From NCBI GenBank assembly GCA_031426455.1, contig JANPLI010000043.1:1-64000 (forward strand): 64,000 nucleotides of DNA, in the 5' to 3' direction. This DNA comes from JANNMJ01 sp031426455 (GTDB lineage Bacteria > Bacteroidota > Bacteroidia > Cytophagales > Hymenobacteraceae). Below the pieces are notes generated by a model that made no database searches, was not told where the DNA came from, and worked only from the letters and a program-made list of their open reading frames with translations. Both the position numbers and the translations under genes were made by a program. Below are positions 34,746 through 42,836 of this stretch, in pieces (position 1 is the first letter of the stretch; each line of letters begins with the position of its first letter).

Positions 34746-37283
34746 CTACCGCCGCACCACGGCGCCTACCTGCTTTTCCAGTTGCTGCATCAGGCGGGCC
34801 ATCGTGCCATCGATCACCTTTTCCGTCAGCGTCTGCTCGGTATCCTGTAGCGTAAAGGCGACGGCCACGGCTTTTTTGCCGGTTTCCAGGCGGTCGCCCT
34901 CGTACACGTCGAACACCTGCAGGTCGCGCAGCAGCTTACGCTCGGTGCGGCGGGCTACGGCGGCGATTTCAGCGAAGGTTACGGCCCGGTCCACTACCAG
35001 CGAGAGGTCGCGGCGCACCTCCGGAAAACGCGGCAGCTCGCGCATCGTCACGGCGGCGGCGTAAGGTTTCACCAGCCCGGGCCAGTCGATTTCAGCCCAC
35101 CAGACGGGCTGCTCCACGTCGAATTTCTTCGCCTGCCGGGCATCCAGCAGGCCCAGCGTGGCCAGCGCCGGCTGATTGGGCGCGCGGTGCAGCGTCATGC
35201 CGCCGGTCAGGTAAGCGTGGTCAGCGGGCAGCACCTGCTGAACGGGGTCGGGCAGGCCGAGGCGGCGCAGCACGTCCAGCACAGCGCTGGCCAGGTCTGG
35301 GAACGCCACGGGTTCGGCCTTGCGCAGCCAGTTTTCGGCCTCGCGCCGGCCCGTCAGCACCAGCAGCAGGGTTTCGGCCTCCACCGTTTTGCCGCTCGAC
35401 TTCCGCTGATAGGTGCGGCCGAACTCGAAGAGCTTCAGGTCGGGCTGCCGGCGGTTGAGGTTGCGCCGCAGCACGTCGAGCACGGGCGGCAGCAGCGTGG
35501 GTCGCAGGATGTTCAGCTCGGCGGAGTTGAAGTTCTGGATCCGAACGAGCGTTTCGTTTCTGGTTGTTGGTTGTTCGTTTTTAGTTGTTTGTTGTTCGTC
35601 GGCTGCCGCTTGCGACTGACTGCCAACAGCTTCATAGTGCCCGCTCCAGGTCAGCGACGAGGTGATGATTTCGTGGAACCCGCGTCCGGCCAGTAGCTGG
35701 CCCACGGCGGTGCGGAGCGCCTCCGGGTCGGGGCGCGGCGTGGGCGACACGAACGGCGCCGATGCAAACGCCGGCAGCGGCACATTATCGAGGCCGTAGA
35801 TGCGCAGCAGGTCTTCCACCACGTCGGCTTCGCGGGTCACGTCCACGCGGTAGGCGGGCACGTGCAGGGTCCAGCGGTCGGCCGTTTCATTGGCGATTTC
35901 GATCTCCAGCGCATCCAGAATCTGCCGCATCCGCGCCTCCCCCAGCTCGTGGCCGATCAGGCGCGTGGCCCGGGCGGGGCTGAACGACACCACGTGCGGA
36001 CCGATGGGCGCCGGGTAATGATCCTGAAAATCAGCCCCGATTTGCCCGCCTGCTACTTCCAGCAGCAGGTGCGCGGCGCGGCGCAGGGCCACCAGTACGG
36101 CGTTGGGGTCGGTGCCGCGCTCGTTGCGGAACGACGAATCCGTTTTCAGCCCGTGCCGCTGCGACGCCCGCCGGACGGTGGTAGGGTCGAAATAAGCAGC
36201 TTCCAGAAACACGTTCGTTGTGGTGGCCGAAACCGCCGCCCGCTGCCCGCCGAACACGCCCGCCAGCACCAGTGGCCCGGCCGTATCGGCAATCACCAGG
36301 TCGTCCGGATGCAGGGTGCGGGTCACACCGTCTAGCGTGGTGAAGGCAACCGCTTCGCCGGTCCGGCGCACGGTCAGTTGGTGGTCGGCAATCTTGTCGG
36401 CGTCAAAGGCGTGCAGCGGCTGGCCAAGCTCGTGGAGGACGTAGTTCGTCGCGTCCACCACGTTATTGATCGGGCCGACGCCGATGGCGCGCAGCCGCCG
36501 CTGCAACCACTCCGGCGACGGGCCGACCGTCACGCCAAGCACGCTTACGCCCGCGTAGCGCGGTGCGGCAGCGGGATCGGCCACCTCGACGCGGACGGAG
36601 TGACTGATTGACTGAGTAGCTGAGTGGCTGATTGACTGCTTGATATCCGCTATCGCTGGCCACTGAATCTCGGCTGGTTCGGGGGCCAGCAGGGCGCGCA
36701 GGTCGCGGGCGACGCCCAGGTGCGAGGCGGCGTCGGCGCGGTTCGGGGTCAGGCCGATTTCGAGGACCTCTTCGGCTTCCAGCTGAAAATACTGCGCGGC
36801 CGGGGTGCCGTCGGGCAGGTGGTCGGCGTCGGTCAGCACCAGAATGCCCGCGTGGCTGGTGCCCAGGCCTAGTTCGTCTTCGGCGCAGATCATTCCTTCG
36901 GAAGCCTGCCCCCGGATCTTCGATTTTTTGATGACCAGCGGCGCGTCCCCGCCCGTGGGGTGCAGTTCGGCACCTTCCAGCGCCACGACCACGCGCTGGC
37001 CCGCCGCCACGTTGGGCGCGCCGCAGACGATGGCCCGCACGTCGGTGGCGGAGTTTGGGCCCACCTGCACGGTTGTCAGTCGGAGGCGGTCGGCATCGGG
37101 GTGCGGTATGCACGTCAGCACGGTGCCCAGTACTACTTGGCGCAGCCCGCCGGGTACGCGCTCGATGGTTTCGAGGCCCTCGACTTCCAGCCCCCCGGCT
37201 GTAAGACGGGCGCTGAGGTCGGCGGCGGAAAGGGCAGCGGCGGCGGGCAGCAATTCGCGCAGCCAGGCAAGGGAAAGACGCAT
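34746..37283 (-). CDS. pheT: Phenylalanine-tRNA ligase beta subunit
   Basis: An 845-residue protein from ATG at 37283 (MRLSLAWLRELLP), preferred over an upstream frame that only adds 13 residues. It charges tRNA-Phe together with PheS, which is not in the window. Domains in order: N-terminal B1, the tRNA-binding OB fold (VVLGTVLTCIPHPDADRLRLTTVQVG), B3/B4, B5 (RATRLIGHELGEARMRQILDALEIEI), the catalytic-like core, and the C-terminal FDX-ACB anticodon-binding domain (RFPEVRRDLSLVVDRAVTF). Two low-complexity inserts are odd: QSISHSATQSISHS near residues 216-229 and EQQTTKNEQPTTRNE near 562-576. Each is encoded by a short-period DNA repeat of a type found between genes elsewhere in this window. 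Confidence 0.96.
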   Translation of the reverse strand: MRLSLAWLRELLPAAAALSAADLSARLTAGGLEVEGLETIERVPGGLRQVVLGTVLTCIPHPDADRLRLTTVQVGPNSATDVRAIVCGAPNVAAGQRVVVALEGAELHPTGGDAPLVIKKSKIRGQASEGMICAEDELGLGTSHAGILVLTDADHLPDGTPAAQYFQLEAEEVLEIGLTPNRADAASHLGVARDLRALLAPEPAEIQWPAIADIKQSISHSATQSISHSVRVEVADPAAAPRYAGVSVLGVTVGPSPEWLQRRLRAIGVGPINNVVDATNYVLHELGQPLHAFDADKIADHQLTVRRTGEAVAFTTLDGVTRTLHPDDLVIADTAGPLVLAGVFGGQRAAVSATTTNVFLEAAYFDPTTVRRASQRHGLKTDSSFRNERGTDPNAVLVALRRAAHLLLEVAGGQIGADFQDHYPAPIGPHVVSFSPARATRLIGHELGEARMRQILDALEIEIANETADRWTLHVPAYRVDVTREADVVEDLLRIYGLDNVPLPAFASAPFVSPTPRPDPEALRTAVGQLLAGRGFHEIITSSLTWSGHYEAVGSQSQAAADEQQTTKNEQPTTRNETLVRIQNFNSAELNILRPTLLPPVLDVLRRNLNRRQPDLKLFEFGRTYQRKSSGKTVEAETLLLVLTGRREAENWLRKAEPVAFPDLASAVLDVLRRLGLPDPVQQVLPADHAYLTGGMTLHRAPNQPALATLGLLDARQAKKFDVEQPVWWAEIDWPGLVKPYAAAVTMRELPRFPEVRRDLSLVVDRAVTFAEIAAVARRTERKLLRDLQVFDVYEGDRLETGKKAVAVAFTLQDTEQTLTEKVIDGTMARLMQQLEKQVGAVVRR
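35551..35600. repeat. TTGTTGGTTGTTCG repeat in frame inside pheT
   Basis: Degenerate units (TGGTTGTT, GGTTGTTC, GTTTTTAG, TTGTTTGT, TGTTCGTC) on the plus strand. They read on the coding strand as the insert EQQTTKNEQPTTRNE. The intergenic run at 43615-43662 is the same family in the other orientation. Confidence 0.75.
36598..36644. repeat. GACTGAGT-type octamer repeat in frame inside pheT
   Basis: GAGTGACTGATTGACTGAG, TAGCTGAGTGGCTGATTGACTG: units of 8 nt that encode QSISHSATQSISHS on the coding strand, between the tRNA-binding region and B3. Confidence 0.8.
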
Positions 37284-37326
37284 CGGGGCAGAAAAATCAG
37301 GCTGGCAGCGGGCCAGCAGCAAGCCG

Positions 37327-37334
37327 CAAAAGTA
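37327..37334 (-). promoter_or_regulatory. -7 box TACTTTTG upstream of pheT
   Basis: Exact TAnnTTTG on the minus strand, 43 nt before the ATG at 37283. Confidence 0.45.
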
Positions 37335-37413
37335 CGGCCCGCCAATGAGGCGCCGCCCGGCGTAACCCAGGGCAGCAGCAGCGCGTAGGTTTACCCCTCC
37401 GTTATTCCTACTT

Positions 37414-37620
37414 ATGCAACCCTACGAAGCTCCCGCCGCCACCGCTTTTATGCCCGTGTCGAGCAAACACGAGGCGCTGATCTATCAGCATCGCCCCGCT
37501 GACGCTACCGCTGCCTCGCCCGCGACAACAGTAGTCGAGGAGCGCCGCCTGGCGCCTGTGCCCGTGAAAGGTCAGCCCTGGGTAGCGCAACCCGGCGCCC
37601 GCCGCGACCGCTGGGTGTAG
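37414..37620 (+). CDS. Small hypothetical protein
   Basis: A 68-residue frame (MQPYEAPAATAFMPVSSKHE...ARRDRWV) from an ATG at 37414, in the gap between divergent pheT and a convergent STAS-like gene whose stop lies 6 nt beyond. Pro/Ala/Arg-rich with no recognised domain, signal or helix. A TAGGTTTA box (one mismatch to TAnnTTTG) lies 20 nt upstream. The snug fit between neighbours favours a real gene, but a chance frame is possible. Confidence 0.4.
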   Translation: MQPYEAPAATAFMPVSSKHEALIYQHRPADATAASPATTVVEERRLAPVPVKGQPWVAQPGARRDRWV

Positions 37621-37626
37621 CTCGCT

Positions 37627-38022
37627 TTATACGTTCAGCAGCCAGTTGCGCGCCGTCTCGAAGTCGTCGAATGTCGCTATGATAGGGCCGGAGGTAGGTG
37701 TAAAACTCAGCGTCAGGTCCGTGGAGCGCCGGCTGTACAGGTTCGGTGAATAGACCCAGGCGAAGTACTGGAGGCCGGCCGCTGCCATTTGTGGAAACCA
37801 GACCGTGCCGCCCCAGTTGGCGGCGTCGGCCCAGATGCTGGTCACGCGCCGATTGTCGTTGAGTACTTTATGCGTGCGCTGCTCGCTCAGATAGCGCAGC
37901 ATTTCCAACGCCCCCCACTGCACCGACTCGAAAGTTTGGTCATCTTTCCAGTCCACGTATAGCCAATCGTGGCGGTGGTCGAAATAGATATCCAGGTTGG
38001 GGTGGGCGAGCAACTGATGCAT
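37627..38022 (-). CDS. STAS/SpoIIAA-like protein (copy 1)
   Basis: A 131-residue soluble protein. It has alternating strands and helices (LDIYFDHRHDWLYVDWKDD, a helix FESVQWGALEMLRYLSEQ, KVLNDNRRVTSIWADA, and the C-terminal FDDFETARNWLLNV) as in the SpoIIAA-like/STAS-SEC14 fold of Bacteroidota. A conserved phosphorylatable Ser was not identified. It shares its layout with the next gene upstream (38138-38566), including WFPQMAAAG versus WFPEFARLG. Function unknown. Confidence 0.7.
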   Translation of the reverse strand: MHQLLAHPNLDIYFDHRHDWLYVDWKDDQTFESVQWGALEMLRYLSEQRTHKVLNDNRRVTSIWADAANWGGTVWFPQMAAAGLQYFAWVYSPNLYSRRSTDLTLSFTPTSGPIIATFDDFETARNWLLNV

Positions 38023-38137
38023 CAGAAGGGGAAGAGAAGCGCCGCGCGGCGAGCCGTAAAGTGCGGGCGTTTACGCGAAATAACCAGTGGGGATTTCGGA
38101 AAACGCATCGTTGCCGCTAAAAAACGGGGCACTTCGG

Positions 38138-38566
38138 CTACGAATGAATTTCCCCCAGCAGGTTGCTGGTCGTTTCTCCGGCCCATTGGCGCGCCTGTAA
38201 AATATCGGAAAAATACTGCGTGTCGAACGGGGTATGGGAGGTGGCACGCTGGAGGATATGGTCAACGCCCATCCGGTTCAGGGCATCTTTGGCCATCACC
38301 ACGGCCAGCCGTTTGACGCCCAGGCGGGCAAATTCGGGAAACCACGTTTCGTTCATCCAATCCTGATCAATGGGCCGGATCGTACGCATCAGCAGGTTGT
38401 TGCCGATCCAGCCACGTACCCCGTGGGCGCGGCCTAATGCTAACGCCTCACGCAGCGACGAACGTAGCTCCTCAGAATTACAGAAGCCCAGCCACTCCGT
38501 TTCCAGTACAGCTCTGGCAGGGTCAAGGTGAATACGCAGATAAGGGGCGTCGAAAATAATGGGCAT
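38138..38566 (-). CDS. STAS/SpoIIAA-like protein (copy 2)
   Basis: A 142-residue protein paralogous to the downstream copy: YLRIHLDPARAVLETEWLGF, ELRSSLREALALGRAHGVRG, IRPIDQDWMNETWFPEFARLGVKRLAVV and FSDILQARQWAGE occupy the same places. An exact -7 box TAACTTTG (38605-38598, minus) lies 31 nt upstream. The two copies are separated by 115 nt and are probably a tandem duplication. Role unknown; relatives are often stress- or signalling-associated. Confidence 0.7.
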   Translation of the reverse strand: MPIIFDAPYLRIHLDPARAVLETEWLGFCNSEELRSSLREALALGRAHGVRGWIGNNLLMRTIRPIDQDWMNETWFPEFARLGVKRLAVVMAKDALNRMGVDHILQRATSHTPFDTQYFSDILQARQWAGETTSNLLGEIHS

Positions 38567-38597
38567 CGCGGAGGTAGCAGAAGTCGAACGACTAGCC

Positions 38598-38605
38598 GCA
38601 AAGTT
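38598..38605 (-). promoter_or_regulatory. -7 box TAACTTTG upstream of STAS-like copy 2
   Basis: Exact TAnnTTTG on the minus strand, 31 nt before the ATG at 38566. Confidence 0.45.
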
Positions 38606-38799
38606 AAATATGCAAAAAGTCTAGTATGTGAACTTGCTATTCCGGGTCAGGGCAAACGTATAAACCTCCTTCTTGCCCGCTTTCGCTTGCTATGCTCTGA
38701 TGTCTTGATAGGCCTTTTGTCAGTCGAAAATCACCGGAAACTGCCCCGGCGAAGCAGCTTTTCGCCTTCGTTCGTTTACGCTGATGTGGGGCAAATGCC

Positions 38800-41181
38800 T
38801 CAGGGCTGCACCACCACCCGGCGGCTGGCCGTGCGCCCGCCAGTGCCGCTGGTTTGCACGACGTAAAGCCCGGGCGCCAGCCCGGCCACCGATACGCGCA
38901 CGGGCCCCGCGCCAGAGGCGGTGCGAACGGCCCGGCCCAGGGCGTCGCGCAGTACGACGCTCACCGGGCCGGGCACGGCGAAGGTCACGGTTAGCTCCGT
39001 GGTGGCGGGGTTCGGAAACACGTCGAGCGCGGCCGGGGCCATCAGGTTGACAGACAGTCCCGACACGCCGTCGGAGCGGTGGCGCAGCAGCCGGACGCCG
39101 CCGCCCAGCGTGCCTACCAGCAGTTCGGCGTAGCCGTCGCCGTCGAGGTCACCGGCCGTCGGCATCAAGCGCTGGCCCAGGTCCGCCGCGCCGAACCGCG
39201 TGGTGAGGGGGTCGCGGAGCAGGCGCTCCTGGGCCGGGGTGCCAACGGTGGGCGTTTGCAGCAGTTGGGGCCAGACACGCAGCTCGCCGTCATCGTCGGC
39301 GGTCAGGATTTCGGGCCGGCCGTCGGCGTCGAAATCGGCCACGGTGGCGGTCACGCCCGACGGTAAAAGCCCCTGGAGCCGCCCGAAATTGCGGTCCTGA
39401 ATCACGAAGGCCGTGTCCGGGGCGCCGCCCTGGTGGCGGAAGTAGTATAAGGCCCGGCCCACGCTCAGAATCAGGTCGCGCCGGCCGTCGCCGTCCACGT
39501 CGGTGAAAAGGGGCACCATCCGGTCGACCTGCACTTGGGCAGCGATCAGCGAGGAAAACGGCTTGCCATTCGCCACGGGCCAAACCGGCAGTTGCCCGGC
39601 TGGCGCGGTGTTCAGAAAATACAGAAGCGGTTGCGAGCCGAAGCCGTAGGGAGCGTCGGAAGTGGCGAGTACGAGGTCGAGCGAGCCGTTGCCGTCGAGG
39701 TCGGTGAGGGTGGGGCGCAGATTGCAGACGCCCTGGTTGGGCTGGCCGGGCGCGGCGAAGGAGAGCTGACTGAAACCACCGTAGTCGGCATTTTCGAGCC
39801 GGAAAACGGGGCGCGTCCGGGTGCCGGTGTTGCGGTAGAAGCGGAGCCGGCCGCGCCGCTCGGTCAGGCCCGACGGCGAGCTGGCGGCGGGCGCAAAGTC
39901 GCCGTTGTTACCGATCAGCAGGTCGAGGTCGCCGTCGCCGTCGAGGTCCGCCAGGGTAGGCGCGGCGTTTTCGCCAACTTCCAGCATCTCGCCCTGCAAA
40001 AAGTCGCGTGGGCCGGCCTGAAAAGCCCCATTGCCGGTGCCGGTATAAAGCACGGCGGTGGCGCGGGTGTCGAAGAGTTCGCGTGGGTCGGCGGTAATCT
40101 GCCGGACCCAGGGCGTGAGCAGTAGGTCGGGCCGGCCGTCGAAGGTGACGTCTTCGAGGAACGCGGCGGGGTCCTGGGGCACGTTGGCGGGCGCGCCGCC
40201 GGGCGTGGGCGTGAATTCCGCCTGAATGCCAGTCGACACGAAAAGCGGCGCGGCGCGGGTGCCGTCGTTGCGCAGCCGGGTCAGGGTGGCGCAGTATTCC
40301 TGCCCGATCAGCAAGTCGTTGTCGCCGTCCTGGTCGAAGTCCTGCAAGAGCAGCGTCTGGCCCGGAATGGCGTGCTGCACCGAGCCGGGGCGGCATTGCA
40401 GAGGCGGGACCACGTAAGCAAAGCAGGCGTTGGCGCCGCCGGTGCAGCGCGTAATGTCGCCGTAGTCGAGTTCCTGCCGGAAATGCGGCGTAGCGCCCGG
40501 TACGGCCGTGTTGCGGTACAGCACCAAGGTGGGCGCCGTACTGAAATCGGGGTTCAGAATGTCCACATCGCCGTCGCCGTCGGCATCGCCGATAGCCGGT
40601 TTGATGCCGCCGAGCGCCAGGGAAAGGACGGTGTCGCCGCCACCCGCCAGAATGTCCTCGCGGAGTTTGTCGGTGACGTATTGCCACCGGAACGCCGGCC
40701 CGATGCCCACTCCGCCGGGCTGGCCCACGTTGCGCCAAAGGCCGCAGTACTGCGGCCCCCAGACGATCCAGAGGTCGGGCCGGCCGTCGCCGTCATAGTC
40801 GCGCAGCGTGACGAGCGTCGCGGGTTCCGATAGACTCTGCAAGGCTTCCGCGAAGGGTTTTTCGTAGGCTGGGGCGTGAAGCCAGCGGCGGCGCAGGGCA
40901 CCGGGGCGGGCCAGGAAAGTCAGCACCCGCTGGGCGCTTTGGTCCCAGACGAGCAGGTCCGGGGTGCCGTCGCCGTCGAAGTCCATCTTCGCGAAAGCCG
41001 CTGAATTGAAGGCCCCGGCCCAGGGTTGGGGCAGCGAGTCGGCGCCCACCAGCACGGGAATATCCGTGGCCAGCTCAAAGCCAAACCGGCTGACGACCTG
41101 CCCGCGCGCCGTAGCGGCAGTCAGCAAGCCGACCGTCAGCAGGGAAAGGAGTAGCGTCAGGTGGCGGTTGCGTGTCATCAT
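38800..41181 (-). CDS. FG-GAP/VCBS repeat protein with T9SS type A sorting domain
   Basis: A 793-residue secreted protein with a signal peptide (MMTRNRHLTLLLSLLTVGLLTAATARGQ). It has at least eight calcium-binding loops of the DxDxDGxxD type, for example DFDGDGTPDLL, DYDGDGRPDL, DADGDGDVDIL, DFDQDGDNDLL, DLDGNGSLDLV, DVDGDGRRDLI and DLDGDGYAELL, arranged as FG-GAP/VCBS propeller blades. The C-terminal 75 residues form a clear T9SS sorting domain (DVFPNPATTELTVTFAV, LRDALGRAVRTASG, LAPGLYVVQTS, SRRVVVQP). Probably a surface-displayed binding or matrix protein; the ligand is unknown. Confidence 0.93.
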   Translation of the reverse strand: MMTRNRHLTLLLSLLTVGLLTAATARGQVVSRFGFELATDIPVLVGADSLPQPWAGAFNSAAFAKMDFDGDGTPDLLVWDQSAQRVLTFLARPGALRRRWLHAPAYEKPFAEALQSLSEPATLVTLRDYDGDGRPDLWIVWGPQYCGLWRNVGQPGGVGIGPAFRWQYVTDKLREDILAGGGDTVLSLALGGIKPAIGDADGDGDVDILNPDFSTAPTLVLYRNTAVPGATPHFRQELDYGDITRCTGGANACFAYVVPPLQCRPGSVQHAIPGQTLLLQDFDQDGDNDLLIGQEYCATLTRLRNDGTRAAPLFVSTGIQAEFTPTPGGAPANVPQDPAAFLEDVTFDGRPDLLLTPWVRQITADPRELFDTRATAVLYTGTGNGAFQAGPRDFLQGEMLEVGENAAPTLADLDGDGDLDLLIGNNGDFAPAASSPSGLTERRGRLRFYRNTGTRTRPVFRLENADYGGFSQLSFAAPGQPNQGVCNLRPTLTDLDGNGSLDLVLATSDAPYGFGSQPLLYFLNTAPAGQLPVWPVANGKPFSSLIAAQVQVDRMVPLFTDVDGDGRRDLILSVGRALYYFRHQGGAPDTAFVIQDRNFGRLQGLLPSGVTATVADFDADGRPEILTADDDGELRVWPQLLQTPTVGTPAQERLLRDPLTTRFGAADLGQRLMPTAGDLDGDGYAELLVGTLGGGVRLLRHRSDGVSGLSVNLMAPAALDVFPNPATTELTVTFAVPGPVSVVLRDALGRAVRTASGAGPVRVSVAGLAPGLYVVQTSGTGGRTASRRVVVQP

Positions 41182-41289
41182 ACCTGCAAGTTACCGCTGC
41201 CGCTGCGCTGGGAAAGGGCGCCGCCGGGTGGCAATGGCGGTGCGCGGCGGTTATTTTGCCCGCTGAACCGTTCTTCTCTTCGCCCGCCG

Positions 41290-42717
41290 ATGTCCACCGC
41301 CGCCGTTTCGCCGCCCCTGCTCGCCGCCCTGTACGAAGCTTATCTGGCCGCCCACCGGCAGGTGGCCATCGATTCGCGGATTTTACCCGCGCGGGCGCTT
41401 TTCTTCGCCCTGAACGGCCAGCGGCGCGGCGCCGACTTTGCCCCGGCTGCGCTGGCAGCGGGCGCGTCGCGCGCCGTGGTCGATGATGCTGCGCTGGCGG
41501 CGACCAACCCCGATGATTACCTGTTCGCCCCGGACCCCCTCGCGGCCCTGCAGGCGCTGGCGCAGTTTCACCGCCGGAAATTCAACGGCCCCGTCATCGC
41601 CCTGACGGGTTCCAACGGCAAAACCACCACCAAGGAGCTGCTGGCCGGGGTGCTGGGCCAGAAGTTCAACACGCTGGCGACCATCGGTAATCTGAACAAC
41701 CACATCGGCGTGCCGCTGACGTTGCTGCGGCTGGAGCCGGGCGTTCACGAGATCGCCGTCGTCGAGATGGGCGCCAACCATCAGCGCGAAATCGCGACGC
41801 TGGCGCACCTGGCCGAACCTACCCACGGACTAATCACGAACGTGGGCAAGGCGCACCTGGAAGGGTTCGGCGGCACCCTGGCGCACGTGGCGCAGGGTAA
41901 AAGCGAGTTGTTTGAACACCTGCTGACGCACGGCGGCACCTTGTTCCTGAATCCTACCGACCCCTACCTGGCGCCCTGGGCTACGCGTCTGCCCCGCGTC
42001 GTGACCTACCCCGGCCCCGGCACCACGGCCCCCGCCCAACTGGTAGGCGCCGAGCCATTCGTGGTGCTGGAACTGGGTGGTGAAGGTGGTGCGGGTGGCG
42101 CCGCAACAAACGCCCACCACCCCACTACCCTACCACCCCACCACCCCACCACCCCACTACCCCACCACCTCACCACCCAACTCAGCGGCGCCTACAATTT
42201 CGAGAACCTGGCCGCCGCTGCTGCCGTGGGGCGCCATTTTGGGGTGCCGGAAGCCGCCATTCGGGCGGCGCTGGCGGCGTATGCGCCCACTAATAACCGT
42301 TCGCAGCTCGCGTTTCGGCCTGCCACCGGCAACCACCTGACGCTGGATGCCTACAACGCCAACCCGTCGTCGATGACCGCTGCTGTGCGTCATTTTGCCA
42401 CGCTGCCGCCTACTGACGACGACGGTCAGCCCTTGCCCAAACTCCTGATCCTGGGCGATATGCTGGAGCTGGGCGCCGAAGCTCCTGCGGAACACGCCGC
42501 TCTCGGTCGCCTGCTCGGTGAGTTAGGTTTTGGGGCCGAAGCGCTGCTCGTCGGCCCGCTGATGGCGGAGGCCGCCGCTGCCAACCCAGCCGCCCGTTAC
42601 TTCGCCACGAAAGCTGAACTGGCCGCGCACTTACTCGCTGAACCGCCCCGCTACCACCGCATCCTGCTCAAAGGCTCGCGCGGGATGGGTTTGGAAACGG
42701 TGGGGGAGGGGTTGTGA
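41290..42717 (+). CDS. murF: UDP-N-acetylmuramoyl-tripeptide--D-alanyl-D-alanine ligase
   Basis: A 475-residue cytoplasmic ligase that adds D-Ala-D-Ala to UDP-MurNAc-tripeptide. Landmarks: DSRILPARALFFALNGQRRGADF in the N-terminal substrate domain, the P-loop VIALTGSNGKTTTKELL, GNLNNHIGVPLTLL, VVEMGANHQREI, and LDAYNANPSSMTAAV. ATG at 41290; the longer frame upstream begins inside the divergent neighbour. An unusual insert of about 30 residues, rich in Gly then His/Pro/Thr (GGEGGAGGAA, HHPTTLPPHHPTT), lies at about 262-297 just before TQLSGAYNFENL, and is encoded by a G-rich/C-rich short-period repeat. Confidence 0.96.
   Translation: MSTAAVSPPLLAALYEAYLAAHRQVAIDSRILPARALFFALNGQRRGADFAPAALAAGASRAVVDDAALAATNPDDYLFAPDPLAALQALAQFHRRKFNGPVIALTGSNGKTTTKELLAGVLGQKFNTLATIGNLNNHIGVPLTLLRLEPGVHEIAVVEMGANHQREIATLAHLAEPTHGLITNVGKAHLEGFGGTLAHVAQGKSELFEHLLTHGGTLFLNPTDPYLAPWATRLPRVVTYPGPGTTAPAQLVGAEPFVVLELGGEGGAGGAATNAHHPTTLPPHHPTTPLPHHLTTQLSGAYNFENLAAAAAVGRHFGVPEAAIRAALAAYAPTNNRSQLAFRPATGNHLTLDAYNANPSSMTAAVRHFATLPPTDDDGQPLPKLLILGDMLELGAEAPAEHAALGRLLGELGFGAEALLVGPLMAEAAAANPAARYFATKAELAAHLLAEPPRYHRILLKGSRGMGLETVGEGL
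42075..42178. repeat. GGTGGTG / CACCACCCC inverted short-period repeat in frame inside murF
   Basis: A G-rich arm (GGGTGGTGAAGGTGGTGCGG, 42075-42094) and a C-rich arm of repeated CCACCACCCCACTACC-like units (42112-42178) can pair. The repeat codes for the low-complexity insert of MurF. A G-rich copy follows the gene at 42716-42750. Confidence 0.75.
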
Positions 42718-42783
42718 GGATGGTAGTGAGGTGGTGTGGTGGTGTGGGGTCATATCCCAACGCCTAACACCCAATACCCAACA
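42716..42783. repeat. G-rich then C/A-rich short-period repeat after murF
   Basis: GAGGATGGTAGTGAGGTGG and GTGGTGTGGGG units start at the murF stop codon and are followed by CCCAACGCCTAACACCCAAT-type units that run into a REP-like element. Confidence 0.65.
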
Positions 42784-42836
42784 CGCCCTCGTCGCTTCGC
42801 GACTTGGTTGCTCGGGGCAGAGCCCCTGGCTACACT
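42784..42836 (-). repeat. REP-like hairpin element at the truA stop codon
   Basis: Minus strand: GTGTAGCCA (with the truA stop TAG inside it), hairpin GGGGCTCTGCCCC, spacer GAGCAACCAA, hairpin GTCGCGAAGCGAC, then GAGGGCG. Second copy of the element found after pheT. Confidence 0.75.

Noticed and set aside
42112..42178. Possible CRISPR-like array in the C-rich repeat
   Set aside because: Units are 7-9 nt and contiguous without spacers, and the run is in frame inside murF.
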